This document shows, piece by piece, positions 45,884 to 60,000 of a stretch of DNA of 64,000 nucleotides. The DNA is from Strigamia acuminata (Eukaryota; Arthropoda; Chilopoda; Geophilomorpha; Linotaeniidae), in NCBI GenBank assembly GCA_949358305.1, contig OX442319.1:4464001-4528000 (forward strand), given 5' to 3'. The translations under genes were made by a program, and so were the position numbers. Below the pieces are notes generated by a model. That model saw nothing but the letters and a program-made list of their open reading frames with translations. It was not told the origin of the DNA and did no database searches. Within the stretch, counting starts at the first letter, position 1. Each line of letters opens with the position of its first letter.

Positions 45884-48800
45884 ACAAGAAACGACCCGGT
45901 CGGAAACCGAACCTCAGTGTCCAATCGGGCAGAAATTGTGCGGAAGTTTAACCAAAAATGGCCAAAAGTCGGTGCAAGTTTTGCACGCAACAAACGTCCG
46001 ATGTGACAGTGCCCATGCGGGTTGGACGTGCATGTGGGCGCGTGTGGGCGCTCGATTTACCGGCCCGTTGGACGAGTTAAACCAAAATTTCCCAATATCT
46101 TGCATAAATTTAAAGAAGATTTGACAGATTTCCAGATTTTAAGCGATGTTTTACATAAGTCCGTCCCATTGCTGAAATTCCGTGAAAATTTGTCAAAAAT
46201 TGACAAAAGTCTGTGCAAATTTTGTCAGAAATAGGAAACAAAAAATTTAAAATTCGTCCAACGCGCCAGTAAATCGAGCGCGCCCATGCGTGGACAGTGC
46301 GCCGGCGGGAGCCCCGGCCGTCCTCTCTCTCTCTCTCTCTCGGCCGCCAAGGCTCGCCCCTCCGCCCGTCGGCGGGAGCCCCGACCGTCCCCCCTCTCTC
46401 TTTCGGCCGCCAAAGGATCGCCCCTCCGCTCGTCACAGATTTTTGTCAATATTTGATGAATTTCAACAGATTTTCAGCAATATTTTACAGGACATTTCTG
46501 CTCTTTTGGATACATTTTCAAAGGTTTTATTGCTAAAATTCTGGGGAAATTTATCAAAAATTGACAAAAAATCGATGCAAGTTTTGTCAGAAACTGATAA
46601 AATCTTCTTAAACTCGTCCAACGCGCCGGCGAGTGCACATGCGGGGACAGTGGGCACGTCCAGCCCGCGTGCACACTGTCAGATCGGGCGGTTTCGGGCA
46701 CAGTTTGATCCGGGCAAATATCTAGCAAAACTTGCACCGATTTTTTGTCAATTTTAGACAAATTTCAGCGATATTTTACGAGACATTTCTGCTCGATTGG
46801 ACACATTTCCAGGGGTTTTTTGTAAAACATTGATAAAATTCCGTGGAAATTTATCAAATATTGGCAAAATTCGGTGCTAATTTTGTCAAAAATTAGGAAA
46901 AAAAAATTTTCAAAACTTGTCCAACGTGCCGGTAAATCGAGCGCCCACATGCCTAGATAGTGCACGCCCAACCCGCCAAGGCTCGCCCCTCCGCCCGTTG
47001 GCGGGAGCCCCGGCCGTCCCCTCTCTCTCTCTTTCTCTCTCTCTCTCGGGCGCCCGGAGCTCGCCCCTCCGCCCGTCACCGACTTTTGACACAATTTTTG
47101 ATGAAATTCAACGGAATTTTAGCAACGTTTTACAAAAAACCTGTGGAAATGTGTCCAACCGGGCAGAAATGTGTCGTAAAATGTTGCCGAAATTCTGTGA
47201 AAATTTGTCACAAATTGCCAAAAGTCGGTGCAAATTTTGTCAGAAATAGGAAACAAAAAATTTAAAATTCGTCCAACGCGCCAGTAAATCGAGCGCGCCC
47301 ATGCGTGGACAGTGCGCCGGCGGGAGCCCCGGCCGTCCTCTCTCTCTCTCTCTCTCGGCCGCCAAGGCTCGCCCCTCCGCCCGTCGGCGGGAGCCCCGAC
47401 CGTCCCCCCTCTCTCTTTCGGCCGCCAAAGGATCGCCCCTCCGCTCGTCACAGATTTTTGTCAATATTTGATGAATTTCAACAGATTTTCAGCAATATTT
47501 TACAGGACATTTCTGCTCTTTTGGATACATTTTCAAAGGTTTTATTGCTAAAATTCTGGGGAAATTTATCAAATATTGACAAAAAATCGATGCAAGTTTT
47601 GTCAGAAATTGATAAAATCTTCTTAAACTCGTCCAACGCGCCGGCGAGTGCACATGCGGGGACAGTGGGCACGTCCAGCCCGCGTGCACACTGTCAGATC
47701 GGGCGGTTTCGGGCACAGTTTGATCCGGGCAAATATCTAGCAAAACTTGCACCGATTTTTTGTCAATTTTAGACAAATTTCAGCGATATTTTACGAGACA
47801 TTTCTGCTCGATTGGACACATTTCCAGGGGTTTTTTGTAAAACATTGATAAAATTCCGTGGAAATTTATCAAATATTGGCAAAATTCGGTGCTAATTTTG
47901 TCAAAAATTAGGAAAAAAAAATTTTCAAAACTTGTCCAACGTGCCGGTAAATCGAGCGCCCACATGCCTAGATAGTGCACGCCCAACCCGCCAAGGCTCG
48001 CCCCTCCGCCCGTTGGCGGGAGCCCCGGCCGTCCCCTCTCTCTCTCTTTCTCTCTCTCTCTCGGGCGCCCGGAGCTCGCCCCTCCGCCCGTCACCGACTT
48101 TTGACACAATTTTTGATGAAATTCAACGGAATTTTAGCAACGTTTTACAAAAAACCTGTGGAAATGTGTCCAACCGGGCAGAAATGTGTCGTAAAATGTT
48201 GCCGAAATTCTGTGAAAATTTGTCACAAATTGCCAAAAGTCGGTGCAAGTATTGCTAGATTTGGGCGCATCAAACTGTGCCGAGATCTGACAGTGTCCAC
48301 GCGGTTTTGAAGCGCCCACTGTCGACGCACGTGGGCGCTCAATTTACCGGCGCGTTGGACGAGTTTTGAAAAAAGTTTTTTCCTAATTTCTGACAAAACT
48401 TGCACCGAATTTTGTCAATATGTGATAAATTTCCATGGATTTTAAGCAATGTTTTACAGAAGTCCGTCCCATCGGGCAGAAACGTCTCGTAAAATGTCGC
48501 TGAAATTCCGTGAAAATCTGTCAAAAATTGACAAAAGTTGGTGACCGACCCGCGGCGCGTCACGGCGCGGTCGGAGGACGGCCCTCGTCCCCAAAAACCA
48601 CACTCCGGGTCACGTGGTCTCGCACTCGACTTTTTCAGTTTTCCCGTTTTCGGCCCGTTACGGCCAAGGACCGTAACGGGTCGAAAACGGGCCGCAACGG
48701 GTCGAAAACGGCCGCAACGGGTCGAAAACGGCCGCAACGGGTCGAAAACGGCCCGCACGGGCCGTTAACGGGCCGCCGACGGTCCCGTCACAATCCCGTA

Positions 48801-49597
48801 ACGGCTCGCACGGGCCGTTAACGGGCCGCCGACGGTCCCGTCACGATCCCGTAACGGCTCGCACGGGCCGTTAACGGGCCGCCGACGGTTCCGTAACTAT
48901 CCCGTAACGGCCCGCACGGGCCGTTAACGGGCCGCCGACGGTCCCGTCACGACCCCGTAACGGCCCGTACGACCTCATGCGGGCCGTTAACGGGCCGTTA
49001 ACGGGCCGTTAACGGCCCGTTAACGGCGTAAAACCAAAAACAGGATTCGAGATTAATGTCTATGAATGTTGTACGCGTTTTCATGTACGTGTTGTCGGTT
49101 GTTGATTTTTTCGATTTACACCGTCACGGCCCGTTAACGGCCCGTTAACGGCCCGTTAACGGCCCGTCAACGGCCCGCATGGGGTCGCACGGGCCGTTAA
49201 CGGGCCGCCGACGGTCCCGTCACGATCCCGTAACGGCCCGCACGGGCCGTTAACGGGCCGCCGACGGTCCCGTCACGATTCCGTAACGGCTCGCACGGGC
49301 CGTTAACGGGCCGCCGACGGTCCCGTCACGATCCCGTAACGGCTCGCACGGGCCGTTAACGGGCCGCCGACGGTCCCGTCACGGTCCCGTAACGGCCTTC
49401 GTTCCCGGACTTCGGCTCGCCGACGGCCCGTGCGACCTCATGCGGGCCGCTAACGGGCCGTCAACGGGCCGTTAACGGCCCGTTTTCGACCCGCTACGGC
49501 CCGTCACGGCCTGTTGGCCGTGCGACCCGTGACTCGGAGTGTGGTTTTTGGGGACGAGGGCCGTCCTCCGGCCGCGCCGCGACGCGCCGCGGGTCGG
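45884..49597. repeat. Satellite unit U10 (3,714 bp)
   Basis: Segment E 45884-46212, 1,015-bp copies 46213-47227 and 47228-48242, segment D 48243-48544, inverted-repeat block 48545-49597. First of three consecutive units of equal length. Confidence 0.9.
48545..49597. repeat. Inverted-repeat block of U10 (1,053 bp)
   Basis: Three 20-bp repeats and four plus four 53-bp repeats, the same class as the reference block in U0. Confidence 0.85.
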
Positions 49598-52500
49598 ACA
49601 AGAAACGACCCGGTCGGAAACCGAACCTCAGTGTCCAATCGGGCAGAAATTGTGCGGAAGTTTAACCAAAAATGGCCAAAAGTCGGTGCAAGTTTTGCAC
49701 GCAACAAACGTCCGATGTGACAGTGCCCATGCGGGTTGGACGTGCATGTGGGCGCGTGTGGGCGCTCGATTTACCGGCCCGTTGGACGAGTTAAACCAAA
49801 ATTTCCCAATATCTTGCATAAATTTAAAGAAGATTTGACAGATTTCCAGATTTTAAGCGATGTTTTACATAAGTCCGTCCCATTGCTGAAATTCCGTGAA
49901 AATTTGTCAAAAATTGACAAAAGTCTGTGCAAATTTTGTCAGAAATAGGAAACAAAAAATTTAAAATTCGTCCAACGCGCCAGTAAATCGAGCGCGCCCA
50001 TGCGTGGACAGTGCGCCGGCGGGAGCCCCGGCCGTCCTCTCTCTCTCTCTCTCTCGGCCGCCAAGGCTCGCCCCTCCGCCCGTCGGCGGGAGCCCCGACC
50101 GTCCCCCCTCTCTCTTTCGGCCGCCAAAGGATCGCCCCTCCGCTCGTCACAGATTTTTGTCAATATTTGATGAATTTCAACAGATTTTCAGCAATATTTT
50201 ACAGGACATTTCTGCTCTTTTGGATACATTTTCAAAGGTTTTATTGCTAAAATTCTGGGGAAATTTATCAAAAATTGACAAAAAATCGATGCAAGTTTTG
50301 TCAGAAACTGATAAAATCTTCTTAAACTCGTCCAACGCGCCGGCGAGTGCACATGCGGGGACAGTGGGCACGTCCAGCCCGCGTGCACACTGTCAGATCG
50401 GGCGGTTTCGGGCACAGTTTGATCCGGGCAAATATCTAGCAAAACTTGCACCGATTTTTTGTCAATTTTAGACAAATTTCAGCGATATTTTACGAGACAT
50501 TTCTGCTCGATTGGACACATTTCCAGGGGTTTTTTGTAAAACATTGATAAAATTCCGTGGAAATTTATCAAATATTGGCAAAATTCGGTGCTAATTTTGT
50601 CAAAAATTAGGAAAAAAAAATTTTCAAAACTTGTCCAACGTGCCGGTAAATCGAGCGCCCACATGCCTAGATAGTGCACGCCCAACCCGCCAAGGCTCGC
50701 CCCTCCGCCCGTTGGCGGGAGCCCCGGCCGTCCCCTCTCTCTCTCTTTCTCTCTCTCTCTCGGGCGCCCGGAGCTCGCCCCTCCGCCCGTCACCGACTTT
50801 TGACACAATTTTTGATGAAATTCAACGGAATTTTAGCAACGTTTTACAAAAAACCTGTGGAAATGTGTCCAACCGGGCAGAAATGTGTCGTAAAATGTTG
50901 CCGAAATTCTGTGAAAATTTGTCACAAATTGCCAAAAGTCGGTGCAAATTTTGTCAGAAATAGGAAACAAAAAATTTAAAATTCGTCCAACGCGCCAGTA
51001 AATCGAGCGCGCCCATGCGTGGACAGTGCGCCGGCGGGAGCCCCGGCCGTCCTCTCTCTCTCTCTCTCTCGGCCGCCAAGGCTCGCCCCTCCGCCCGTCG
51101 GCGGGAGCCCCGACCGTCCCCCCTCTCTCTTTCGGCCGCCAAAGGATCGCCCCTCCGCTCGTCACAGATTTTTGTCAATATTTGATGAATTTCAACAGAT
51201 TTTCAGCAATATTTTACAGGACATTTCTGCTCTTTTGGATACATTTTCAAAGGTTTTATTGCTAAAATTCTGGGGAAATTTATCAAATATTGACAAAAAA
51301 TCGATGCAAGTTTTGTCAGAAATTGATAAAATCTTCTTAAACTCGTCCAACGCGCCGGCGAGTGCACATGCGGGGACAGTGGGCACGTCCAGCCCGCGTG
51401 CACACTGTCAGATCGGGCGGTTTCGGGCACAGTTTGATCCGGGCAAATATCTAGCAAAACTTGCACCGATTTTTTGTCAATTTTAGACAAATTTCAGCGA
51501 TATTTTACGAGACATTTCTGCTCGATTGGACACATTTCCAGGGGTTTTTTGTAAAACATTGATAAAATTCCGTGGAAATTTATCAAATATTGGCAAAATT
51601 CGGTGCTAATTTTGTCAAAAATTAGGAAAAAAAAATTTTCAAAACTTGTCCAACGTGCCGGTAAATCGAGCGCCCACATGCCTAGATAGTGCACGCCCAA
51701 CCCGCCAAGGCTCGCCCCTCCGCCCGTTGGCGGGAGCCCCGGCCGTCCCCTCTCTCTCTCTTTCTCTCTCTCTCTCGGGCGCCCGGAGCTCGCCCCTCCG
51801 CCCGTCACCGACTTTTGACACAATTTTTGATGAAATTCAACGGAATTTTAGCAACGTTTTACAAAAAACCTGTGGAAATGTGTCCAACCGGGCAGAAATG
51901 TGTCGTAAAATGTTGCCGAAATTCTGTGAAAATTTGTCACAAATTGCCAAAAGTCGGTGCAAGTATTGCTAGATTTGGGCGCATCAAACTGTGCCGAGAT
52001 CTGACAGTGTCCACGCGGTTTTGAAGCGCCCACTGTCGACGCACGTGGGCGCTCAATTTACCGGCGCGTTGGACGAGTTTTGAAAAAAGTTTTTTCCTAA
52101 TTTCTGACAAAACTTGCACCGAATTTTGTCAATATGTGATAAATTTCCATGGATTTTAAGCAATGTTTTACAGAAGTCCGTCCCATCGGGCAGAAACGTC
52201 TCGTAAAATGTCGCTGAAATTCCGTGAAAATCTGTCAAAAATTGACAAAAGTTGGTGACCGACCCGCGGCGCGTCACGGCGCGGTCGGAGGACGGCCCTC
52301 GTCCCCAAAAACCACACTCCGGGTCACGTGGTCTCGCACTCGACTTTTTCAGTTTTCCCGTTTTCGGCCCGTTACGGCCAAGGACCGTAACGGGTCGAAA
52401 ACGGGCCGCAACGGGTCGAAAACGGCCGCAACGGGTCGAAAACGGCCGCAACGGGTCGAAAACGGCCCGCACGGGCCGTTAACGGGCCGCCGACGGTCCC

Positions 52501-53311
52501 GTCACAATCCCGTAACGGCTCGCACGGGCCGTTAACGGGCCGCCGACGGTCCCGTCACGATCCCGTAACGGCTCGCACGGGCCGTTAACGGGCCGCCGAC
52601 GGTTCCGTAACTATCCCGTAACGGCCCGCACGGGCCGTTAACGGGCCGCCGACGGTCCCGTCACGACCCCGTAACGGCCCGTACGACCTCATGCGGGCCG
52701 TTAACGGGCCGTTAACGGGCCGTTAACGGCCCGTTAACGGCGTAAAACCAAAAACAGGATTCGAGATTAATGTCTATGAATGTTGTACGCGTTTTCATGT
52801 ACGTGTTGTCGGTTGTTGATTTTTTCGATTTACACCGTCACGGCCCGTTAACGGCCCGTTAACGGCCCGTTAACGGCCCGTCAACGGCCCGCATGGGGTC
52901 GCACGGGCCGTTAACGGGCCGCCGACGGTCCCGTCACGATCCCGTAACGGCCCGCACGGGCCGTTAACGGGCCGCCGACGGTCCCGTCACGATTCCGTAA
53001 CGGCTCGCACGGGCCGTTAACGGGCCGCCGACGGTCCCGTCACGATCCCGTAACGGCTCGCACGGGCCGTTAACGGGCCGCCGACGGTCCCGTCACGGTC
53101 CCGTAACGGCCTTCGTTCCCGGACTTCGGCTCGCCGACGGCCCGTGCGACCTCATGCGGGCCGCTAACGGGCCGTCAACGGGCCGTTAACGGCCCGTTTT
53201 CGACCCGCTACGGCCCGTCACGGCCTGTTGGCCGTGCGACCCGTGACTCGGAGTGTGGTTTTTGGGGACGAGGGCCGTCCTCCGGCCGCGCCGCGACGCG
53301 CCGCGGGTCGG
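49598..53311. repeat. Satellite unit U11 (3,714 bp)
   Basis: Segment E 49598-49926, 1,015-bp copies 49927-50941 and 50942-51956, segment D 51957-52258, inverted-repeat block 52259-53311. All landmarks are offset by 3,714 bp from U10. Confidence 0.9.
52259..53311. repeat. Inverted-repeat block of U11 (1,053 bp)
   Basis: Same class as U10. No difference from it was found by eye. Confidence 0.85.
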
Positions 53312-56300
53312 ACAAGAAACGACCCGGTCGGAAACCGAACCTCAGTGTCCAATCGGGCAGAAATTGTGCGGAAGTTTAACCAAAAATGGCCAAAAGTCGG
53401 TGCAAGTTTTGCACGCAACAAACGTCCGATGTGACAGTGCCCATGCGGGTTGGACGTGCATGTGGGCGCGTGTGGGCGCTCGATTTACCGGCCCGTTGGA
53501 CGAGTTAAACCAAAATTTCCCAATATCTTGCATAAATTTAAAGAAGATTTGACAGATTTCCAGATTTTAAGCGATGTTTTACATAAGTCCGTCCCATTGC
53601 TGAAATTCCGTGAAAATTTGTCAAAAATTGACAAAAGTCTGTGCAAATTTTGTCAGAAATAGGAAACAAAAAATTTAAAATTCGTCCAACGCGCCAGTAA
53701 ATCGAGCGCGCCCATGCGTGGACAGTGCGCCGGCGGGAGCCCCGGCCGTCCTCTCTCTCTCTCTCTCTCGGCCGCCAAGGCTCGCCCCTCCGCCCGTCGG
53801 CGGGAGCCCCGACCGTCCCCCCTCTCTCTTTCGGCCGCCAAAGGATCGCCCCTCCGCTCGTCACAGATTTTTGTCAATATTTGATGAATTTCAACAGATT
53901 TTCAGCAATATTTTACAGGACATTTCTGCTCTTTTGGATACATTTTCAAAGGTTTTATTGCTAAAATTCTGGGGAAATTTATCAAAAATTGACAAAAAAT
54001 CGATGCAAGTTTTGTCAGAAACTGATAAAATCTTCTTAAACTCGTCCAACGCGCCGGCGAGTGCACATGCGGGGACAGTGGGCACGTCCAGCCCGCGTGC
54101 ACACTGTCAGATCGGGCGGTTTCGGGCACAGTTTGATCCGGGCAAATATCTAGCAAAACTTGCACCGATTTTTTGTCAATTTTAGACAAATTTCAGCGAT
54201 ATTTTACGAGACATTTCTGCTCGATTGGACACATTTCCAGGGGTTTTTTGTAAAACATTGATAAAATTCCGTGGAAATTTATCAAATATTGGCAAAATTC
54301 GGTGCTAATTTTGTCAAAAATTAGGAAAAAAAAATTTTCAAAACTTGTCCAACGTGCCGGTAAATCGAGCGCCCACATGCCTAGATAGTGCACGCCCAAC
54401 CCGCCAAGGCTCGCCCCTCCGCCCGTTGGCGGGAGCCCCGGCCGTCCCCTCTCTCTCTCTTTCTCTCTCTCTCTCGGGCGCCCGGAGCTCGCCCCTCCGC
54501 CCGTCACCGACTTTTGACACAATTTTTGATGAAATTCAACGGAATTTTAGCAACGTTTTACAAAAAACCTGTGGAAATGTGTCCAACCGGGCAGAAATGT
54601 GTCGTAAAATGTTGCCGAAATTCTGTGAAAATTTGTCACAAATTGCCAAAAGTCGGTGCAAATTTTGTCAGAAATAGGAAACAAAAAATTTAAAATTCGT
54701 CCAACGCGCCAGTAAATCGAGCGCGCCCATGCGTGGACAGTGCGCCGGCGGGAGCCCCGGCCGTCCTCTCTCTCTCTCTCTCTCGGCCGCCAAGGCTCGC
54801 CCCTCCGCCCGTCGGCGGGAGCCCCGACCGTCCCCCCTCTCTCTTTCGGCCGCCAAAGGATCGCCCCTCCGCTCGTCACAGATTTTTGTCAATATTTGAT
54901 GAATTTCAACAGATTTTCAGCAATATTTTACAGGACATTTCTGCTCTTTTGGATACATTTTCAAAGGTTTTATTGCTAAAATTCTGGGGAAATTTATCAA
55001 ATATTGACAAAAAATCGATGCAAGTTTTGTCAGAAATTGATAAAATCTTCTTAAACTCGTCCAACGCGCCGGCGAGTGCACATGCGGGGACAGTGGGCAC
55101 GTCCAGCCCGCGTGCACACTGTCAGATCGGGCGGTTTCGGGCACAGTTTGATCCGGGCAAATATCTAGCAAAACTTGCACCGATTTTTTGTCAATTTTAG
55201 ACAAATTTCAGCGATATTTTACGAGACATTTCTGCTCGATTGGACACATTTCCAGGGGTTTTTTGTAAAACATTGATAAAATTCCGTGGAAATTTATCAA
55301 ATATTGGCAAAATTCGGTGCTAATTTTGTCAAAAATTAGGAAAAAAAAATTTTCAAAACTTGTCCAACGTGCCGGTAAATCGAGCGCCCACATGCCTAGA
55401 TAGTGCACGCCCAACCCGCCAAGGCTCGCCCCTCCGCCCGTTGGCGGGAGCCCCGGCCGTCCCCTCTCTCTCTCTTTCTCTCTCTCTCTCGGGCGCCCGG
55501 AGCTCGCCCCTCCGCCCGTCACCGACTTTTGACACAATTTTTGATGAAATTCAACGGAATTTTAGCAACGTTTTACAAAAAACCTGTGGAAATGTGTCCA
55601 ACCGGGCAGAAATGTGTCGTAAAATGTTGCCGAAATTCTGTGAAAATTTGTCACAAATTGCCAAAAGTCGGTGCAAGTATTGCTAGATTTGGGCGCATCA
55701 AACTGTGCCGAGATCTGACAGTGTCCACGCGGTTTTGAAGCGCCCACTGTCGACGCACGTGGGCGCTCAATTTACCGGCGCGTTGGACGAGTTTTGAAAA
55801 AAGTTTTTTCCTAATTTCTGACAAAACTTGCACCGAATTTTGTCAATATGTGATAAATTTCCATGGATTTTAAGCAATGTTTTACAGAAGTCCGTCCCAT
55901 CGGGCAGAAACGTCTCGTAAAATGTCGCTGAAATTCCGTGAAAATCTGTCAAAAATTGACAAAAGTTGGTGACCGACCCGCGGCGCGTCACGGCGCGGTC
56001 GGAGGACGGCCCTCGTCCCCAAAAACCACACTCCGGGTCACGTGGTCTCGCACTCGACTTTTTCAGTTTTCCCGTTTTCGGCCCGTTACGGCCAAGGACC
56101 GTAACGGGTCGAAAACGGGCCGCAACGGGTCGAAAACGGCCGCAACGGGTCGAAAACGGCCGCAACGGGTCGAAAACGGCCCGCACGGGCCGTTAACGGG
56201 CCGCCGACGGTCCCGTCACAATCCCGTAACGGCTCGCACGGGCCGTTAACGGGCCGCCGACGGTCCCGTCACGATCCCGTAACGGCTCGCACGGGCCGTT

Positions 56301-57025
56301 AACGGGCCGCCGACGGTTCCGTAACTATCCCGTAACGGCCCGCACGGGCCGTTAACGGGCCGCCGACGGTCCCGTCACGACCCCGTAACGGCCCGTACGA
56401 CCTCATGCGGGCCGTTAACGGGCCGTTAACGGGCCGTTAACGGCCCGTTAACGGCGTAAAACCAAAAACAGGATTCGAGATTAATGTCTATGAATGTTGT
56501 ACGCGTTTTCATGTACGTGTTGTCGGTTGTTGATTTTTTCGATTTACACCGTCACGGCCCGTTAACGGCCCGTTAACGGCCCGTTAACGGCCCGTCAACG
56601 GCCCGCATGGGGTCGCACGGGCCGTTAACGGGCCGCCGACGGTCCCGTCACGATCCCGTAACGGCCCGCACGGGCCGTTAACGGGCCGCCGACGGTCCCG
56701 TCACGATTCCGTAACGGCTCGCACGGGCCGTTAACGGGCCGCCGACGGTCCCGTCACGATCCCGTAACGGCTCGCACGGGCCGTTAACGGGCCGCCGACG
56801 GTCCCGTCACGGTCCCGTAACGGCCTTCGTTCCCGGACTTCGGCTCGCCGACGGCCCGTGCGACCTCATGCGGGCCGTTAACGGGCTGTCAACGGGCCGT
56901 TAACGGCCCGTTTTCGACCCGCTACGGCCCGTCACGGCCTGTTGGCCGTGCGACCCGTGACTCGGAGTGTGGTTTTTGGGGACGAGGGCCGTCCTCCGGC
57001 CGCGCCGCGACGCGCCGCGGGTCGG
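53312..57025. repeat. Satellite unit U12 (3,714 bp)
   Basis: Segment E 53312-53640, 1,015-bp copies 53641-54655 and 54656-55670, segment D 55671-55972, inverted-repeat block 55973-57025. It matches U10 and U11 except near its right end. Confidence 0.9.
55973..57025. repeat. Inverted-repeat block of U12 (1,053 bp)
   Basis: The right flank reads GGGCCGTTAACGGGCTGTC near 56875, where U10 and U11 read GGGCCGCTAACGGGCCGTC. U13 shares this change, marking a switch of sequence type inside the block. Confidence 0.85.
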
Positions 57026-60000
57026 ACAAGAAACGACCCGGTCGGAAACCGAACCTCAGTGTCCAATCGGGCAGAAATTGTGCGGAAGTTTAACCAAAAA
57101 TGGCCAAAAGTCGGTGCAAGTTTTGCACGCAACAAACGTCCGATGTGACAGTGCCCATGCGGGTTGGACGTGCATGTGGGCGCGTGTGGGCGCTCGATTT
57201 ACCGGCCCGTTGGACGAGTTAAACCAAAATTTCCCAATATCTTGCATAAATTTAAAGAAGATTTGACAGATTTCCAGATTTTAAGCGATGTTTTACATAA
57301 GTCCGTCCCATTGCTGAAATTCCGTGAAAATTTGTCAAAAATTGACAAAAGTCTGTGCAAATTTTGTCAGAAATAGGAAACAAAAAATTTAAAATTCGTC
57401 CAACGCGCCAGTAAATCGAGCGCGCCCATGCGTGGACAGTGCGCCGGCGGGAGCCCCGGCCGTCCTCTCTCTCTCTCTCTCTCGGCCGCCAAGGCTCGCC
57501 CCTCCGCCCGTCGGCGGGAGCCCCGACCGTCCCCCCTATCTCTTTCGGCCGCCAAAGGATCGCCCCTCCGCTCGTCACAGATTTTTGTCAATATTTGATG
57601 AACTTCAACAGATTTTCAGCAATATTTTACAGGACATTTCTGCTCTTTTGGATACATTTTCAAAGGTTTTATTGCTAAAATTCTGGGGAAATTTATCAAA
57701 AATTGACAAAAAATCGATGCAAGTTTTGTCAGAAACTGATAAAATCTTCTTAAACTCGTCCAACGCGCCGGCGAGTGCACATGCGGGGACAGTGGGCACG
57801 TCCAGCCCGCGTGCACACTGTCAGATCGGGCGGTTTCGGGCACAGTTTGATCCGGGCAAATATCTAGCAAAACTTGCACCGATTTTTTGTCAATTTTAGA
57901 CAAATTTCAGCAATATTTTACGAGACATTTCTGCTCGATTGGACACATTTCCAGGGGTTTTTTGTAAAACATTGATAAAATTCCGTGGAAATTTATCAAA
58001 TATTGGCAAAATTCGGTGCTAATTTTGTCAAAAATTAGGAAAAAAAAATTTTCAAAACTTGTCCAACGTGCCGGTAAATCGAGCGCCCACATGCCTAGAT
58101 AGTGCACGCCCAACCCGCCAAGGCTCGCCCCTCCGCCCGTTGGCGGGAGCCCCGGCCGTCCCCTCTCTCTCTCTTTCTCTCTCTCTCTCGGGCGCCCGGA
58201 GCTCGCCCCTCCGCCCGTCACCGACTTTTGACACAATTTTTGATGAAATTCAACGGAATTTTAGCAACGTTTTACAAAAAACCTGTGGAAATGTGTCCAA
58301 CCGGGCAGAAATGTGTCGTAAAATGTTGCCGAAATTCTGTGAAAATTTGTCACAAATTGCCAAAAGTCGGTGCAAATTTTGTCAGAAATAGGAAACAAAA
58401 AATTTAAAATTCGTCCAACGCGCCAGTAAATCGAGCGCGCCCATGCGTGGACAGTGCGCCGGCGGGAGCCCCGGCCGTCCTCTCTCTCTCTCTCTCTCGG
58501 CCGCCAAGGCTCGCCCCTCCGCCCGTCGGCGGGAGCCCCGACCGTCCCCCCTCTCTCTTTCGGCCGCCAAAGGATCGCCCCTCCGCTCGTCACAGATTTT
58601 TGTCAATATTTGATGAATTTCAACAGATTTTCAGCAATATTTTACAGGACATTTCTGCTCTTTTGGATACATTTTCAAAGGTTTTATTGCTAAAATTCTG
58701 GGGAAATTTATCAAAAATTGACAAAAAATCGATGCAAGTTTTGTCAGAAATTGATAAAATCTTCTTAAACTCGTCCAACGCGCCGGCGAGTGCACATGCG
58801 GGGACAGTGGGCACGTCCAGCCCGCGTGCACACTGTCAGATCGGGCGGTTTCGGGCACAGTTTGATCCGGGCAAATATCTAGCAAAACTTGCACCGATTT
58901 TTTGTCAATTTTAGACAAATTTCAGCGATATTTTACGAGACATTTCTGCTCGATTGGACACATTTCCAGGGGTTTTTTGTAAAACATTGATAAAATTCCG
59001 TGGAAATTTATCAAATATTGGCAAAATTCGGTGCTAATTTTGTCAAAAATTAGGAAAAAAAAATTTTCAAAACTTGTCCAACGTGCCGGTAAATCGAGCG
59101 CCCACATGCCTAGATAGTGCACGCCCAACCCGCCAAGGCTCGCCCCTCCGCCCGTTGGCGGGAGCCCCGGCCGTCCCCTCTCTCTCTCTTTCTCTCTCTC
59201 TCTCGGGCGCCCGGAGCTCGCCCCTCCGCCCGTCACCGACTTTTGACACAATTTTTGATGAAATTCAACAGAATTTTAGCAACGTTTTACAAAAAACCTG
59301 TGGAAATGTGTCCAACCGGGCAGAAATGTGTCGTAAAATGTTGCCGAAATTCTGTGAAAATTTGTCACAAATTGCCAAAAGTCGGTGCAAGTATTGCTAG
59401 ATTTGGGCGCATCAAACTGTGCCGAGATCTGACAGTGTCCACGCGGTTTTGAAGCGCCCACTGTCGACGCACGTGGGCGCTCAATTTACCGGCGCGTTGG
59501 ACGAGTTTTGAAAAAAGTTTTTTCCTAATTTCTGACAAAACTTGCACCGAATTTTGTCAATATGTGATAAATTTCCATGGATTTTAAGCAATGTTTTACA
59601 GAAGTCCGTCCCATCGGGCAGAAACGTCTCGTAAAATGTCGCTGAAATTCCGTGAAAATCTGTCAAAAATTGACAAAAGTTGGTGACCGACCCGCGGCGC
59701 GTCACGGCGCGGTCGGAGGACGGCCCTCGTCCCCAAAAACCACACTCCGGGTCACGTGGTCTCGCACTCGACTTTTTCAGTTTTCCCGTTTTCGGCCCGT
59801 TACGGCCAAGGACCGTAACGGGTCGAAAACGGGCCGCAACGGGTCGAAAACGGCCGCAACGGGTCGAAAACGGCCCGCACGGGCCGTTAACGGGCCGCCG
59901 ACGGTCCCGTCACAATCCCGTAACGGCTCGCACGGGCCGTTAACGGGCCGCCGACGGTCCCGTCACGATCCCGTAACGGCTCGCACGGGCCGTTAACGGG

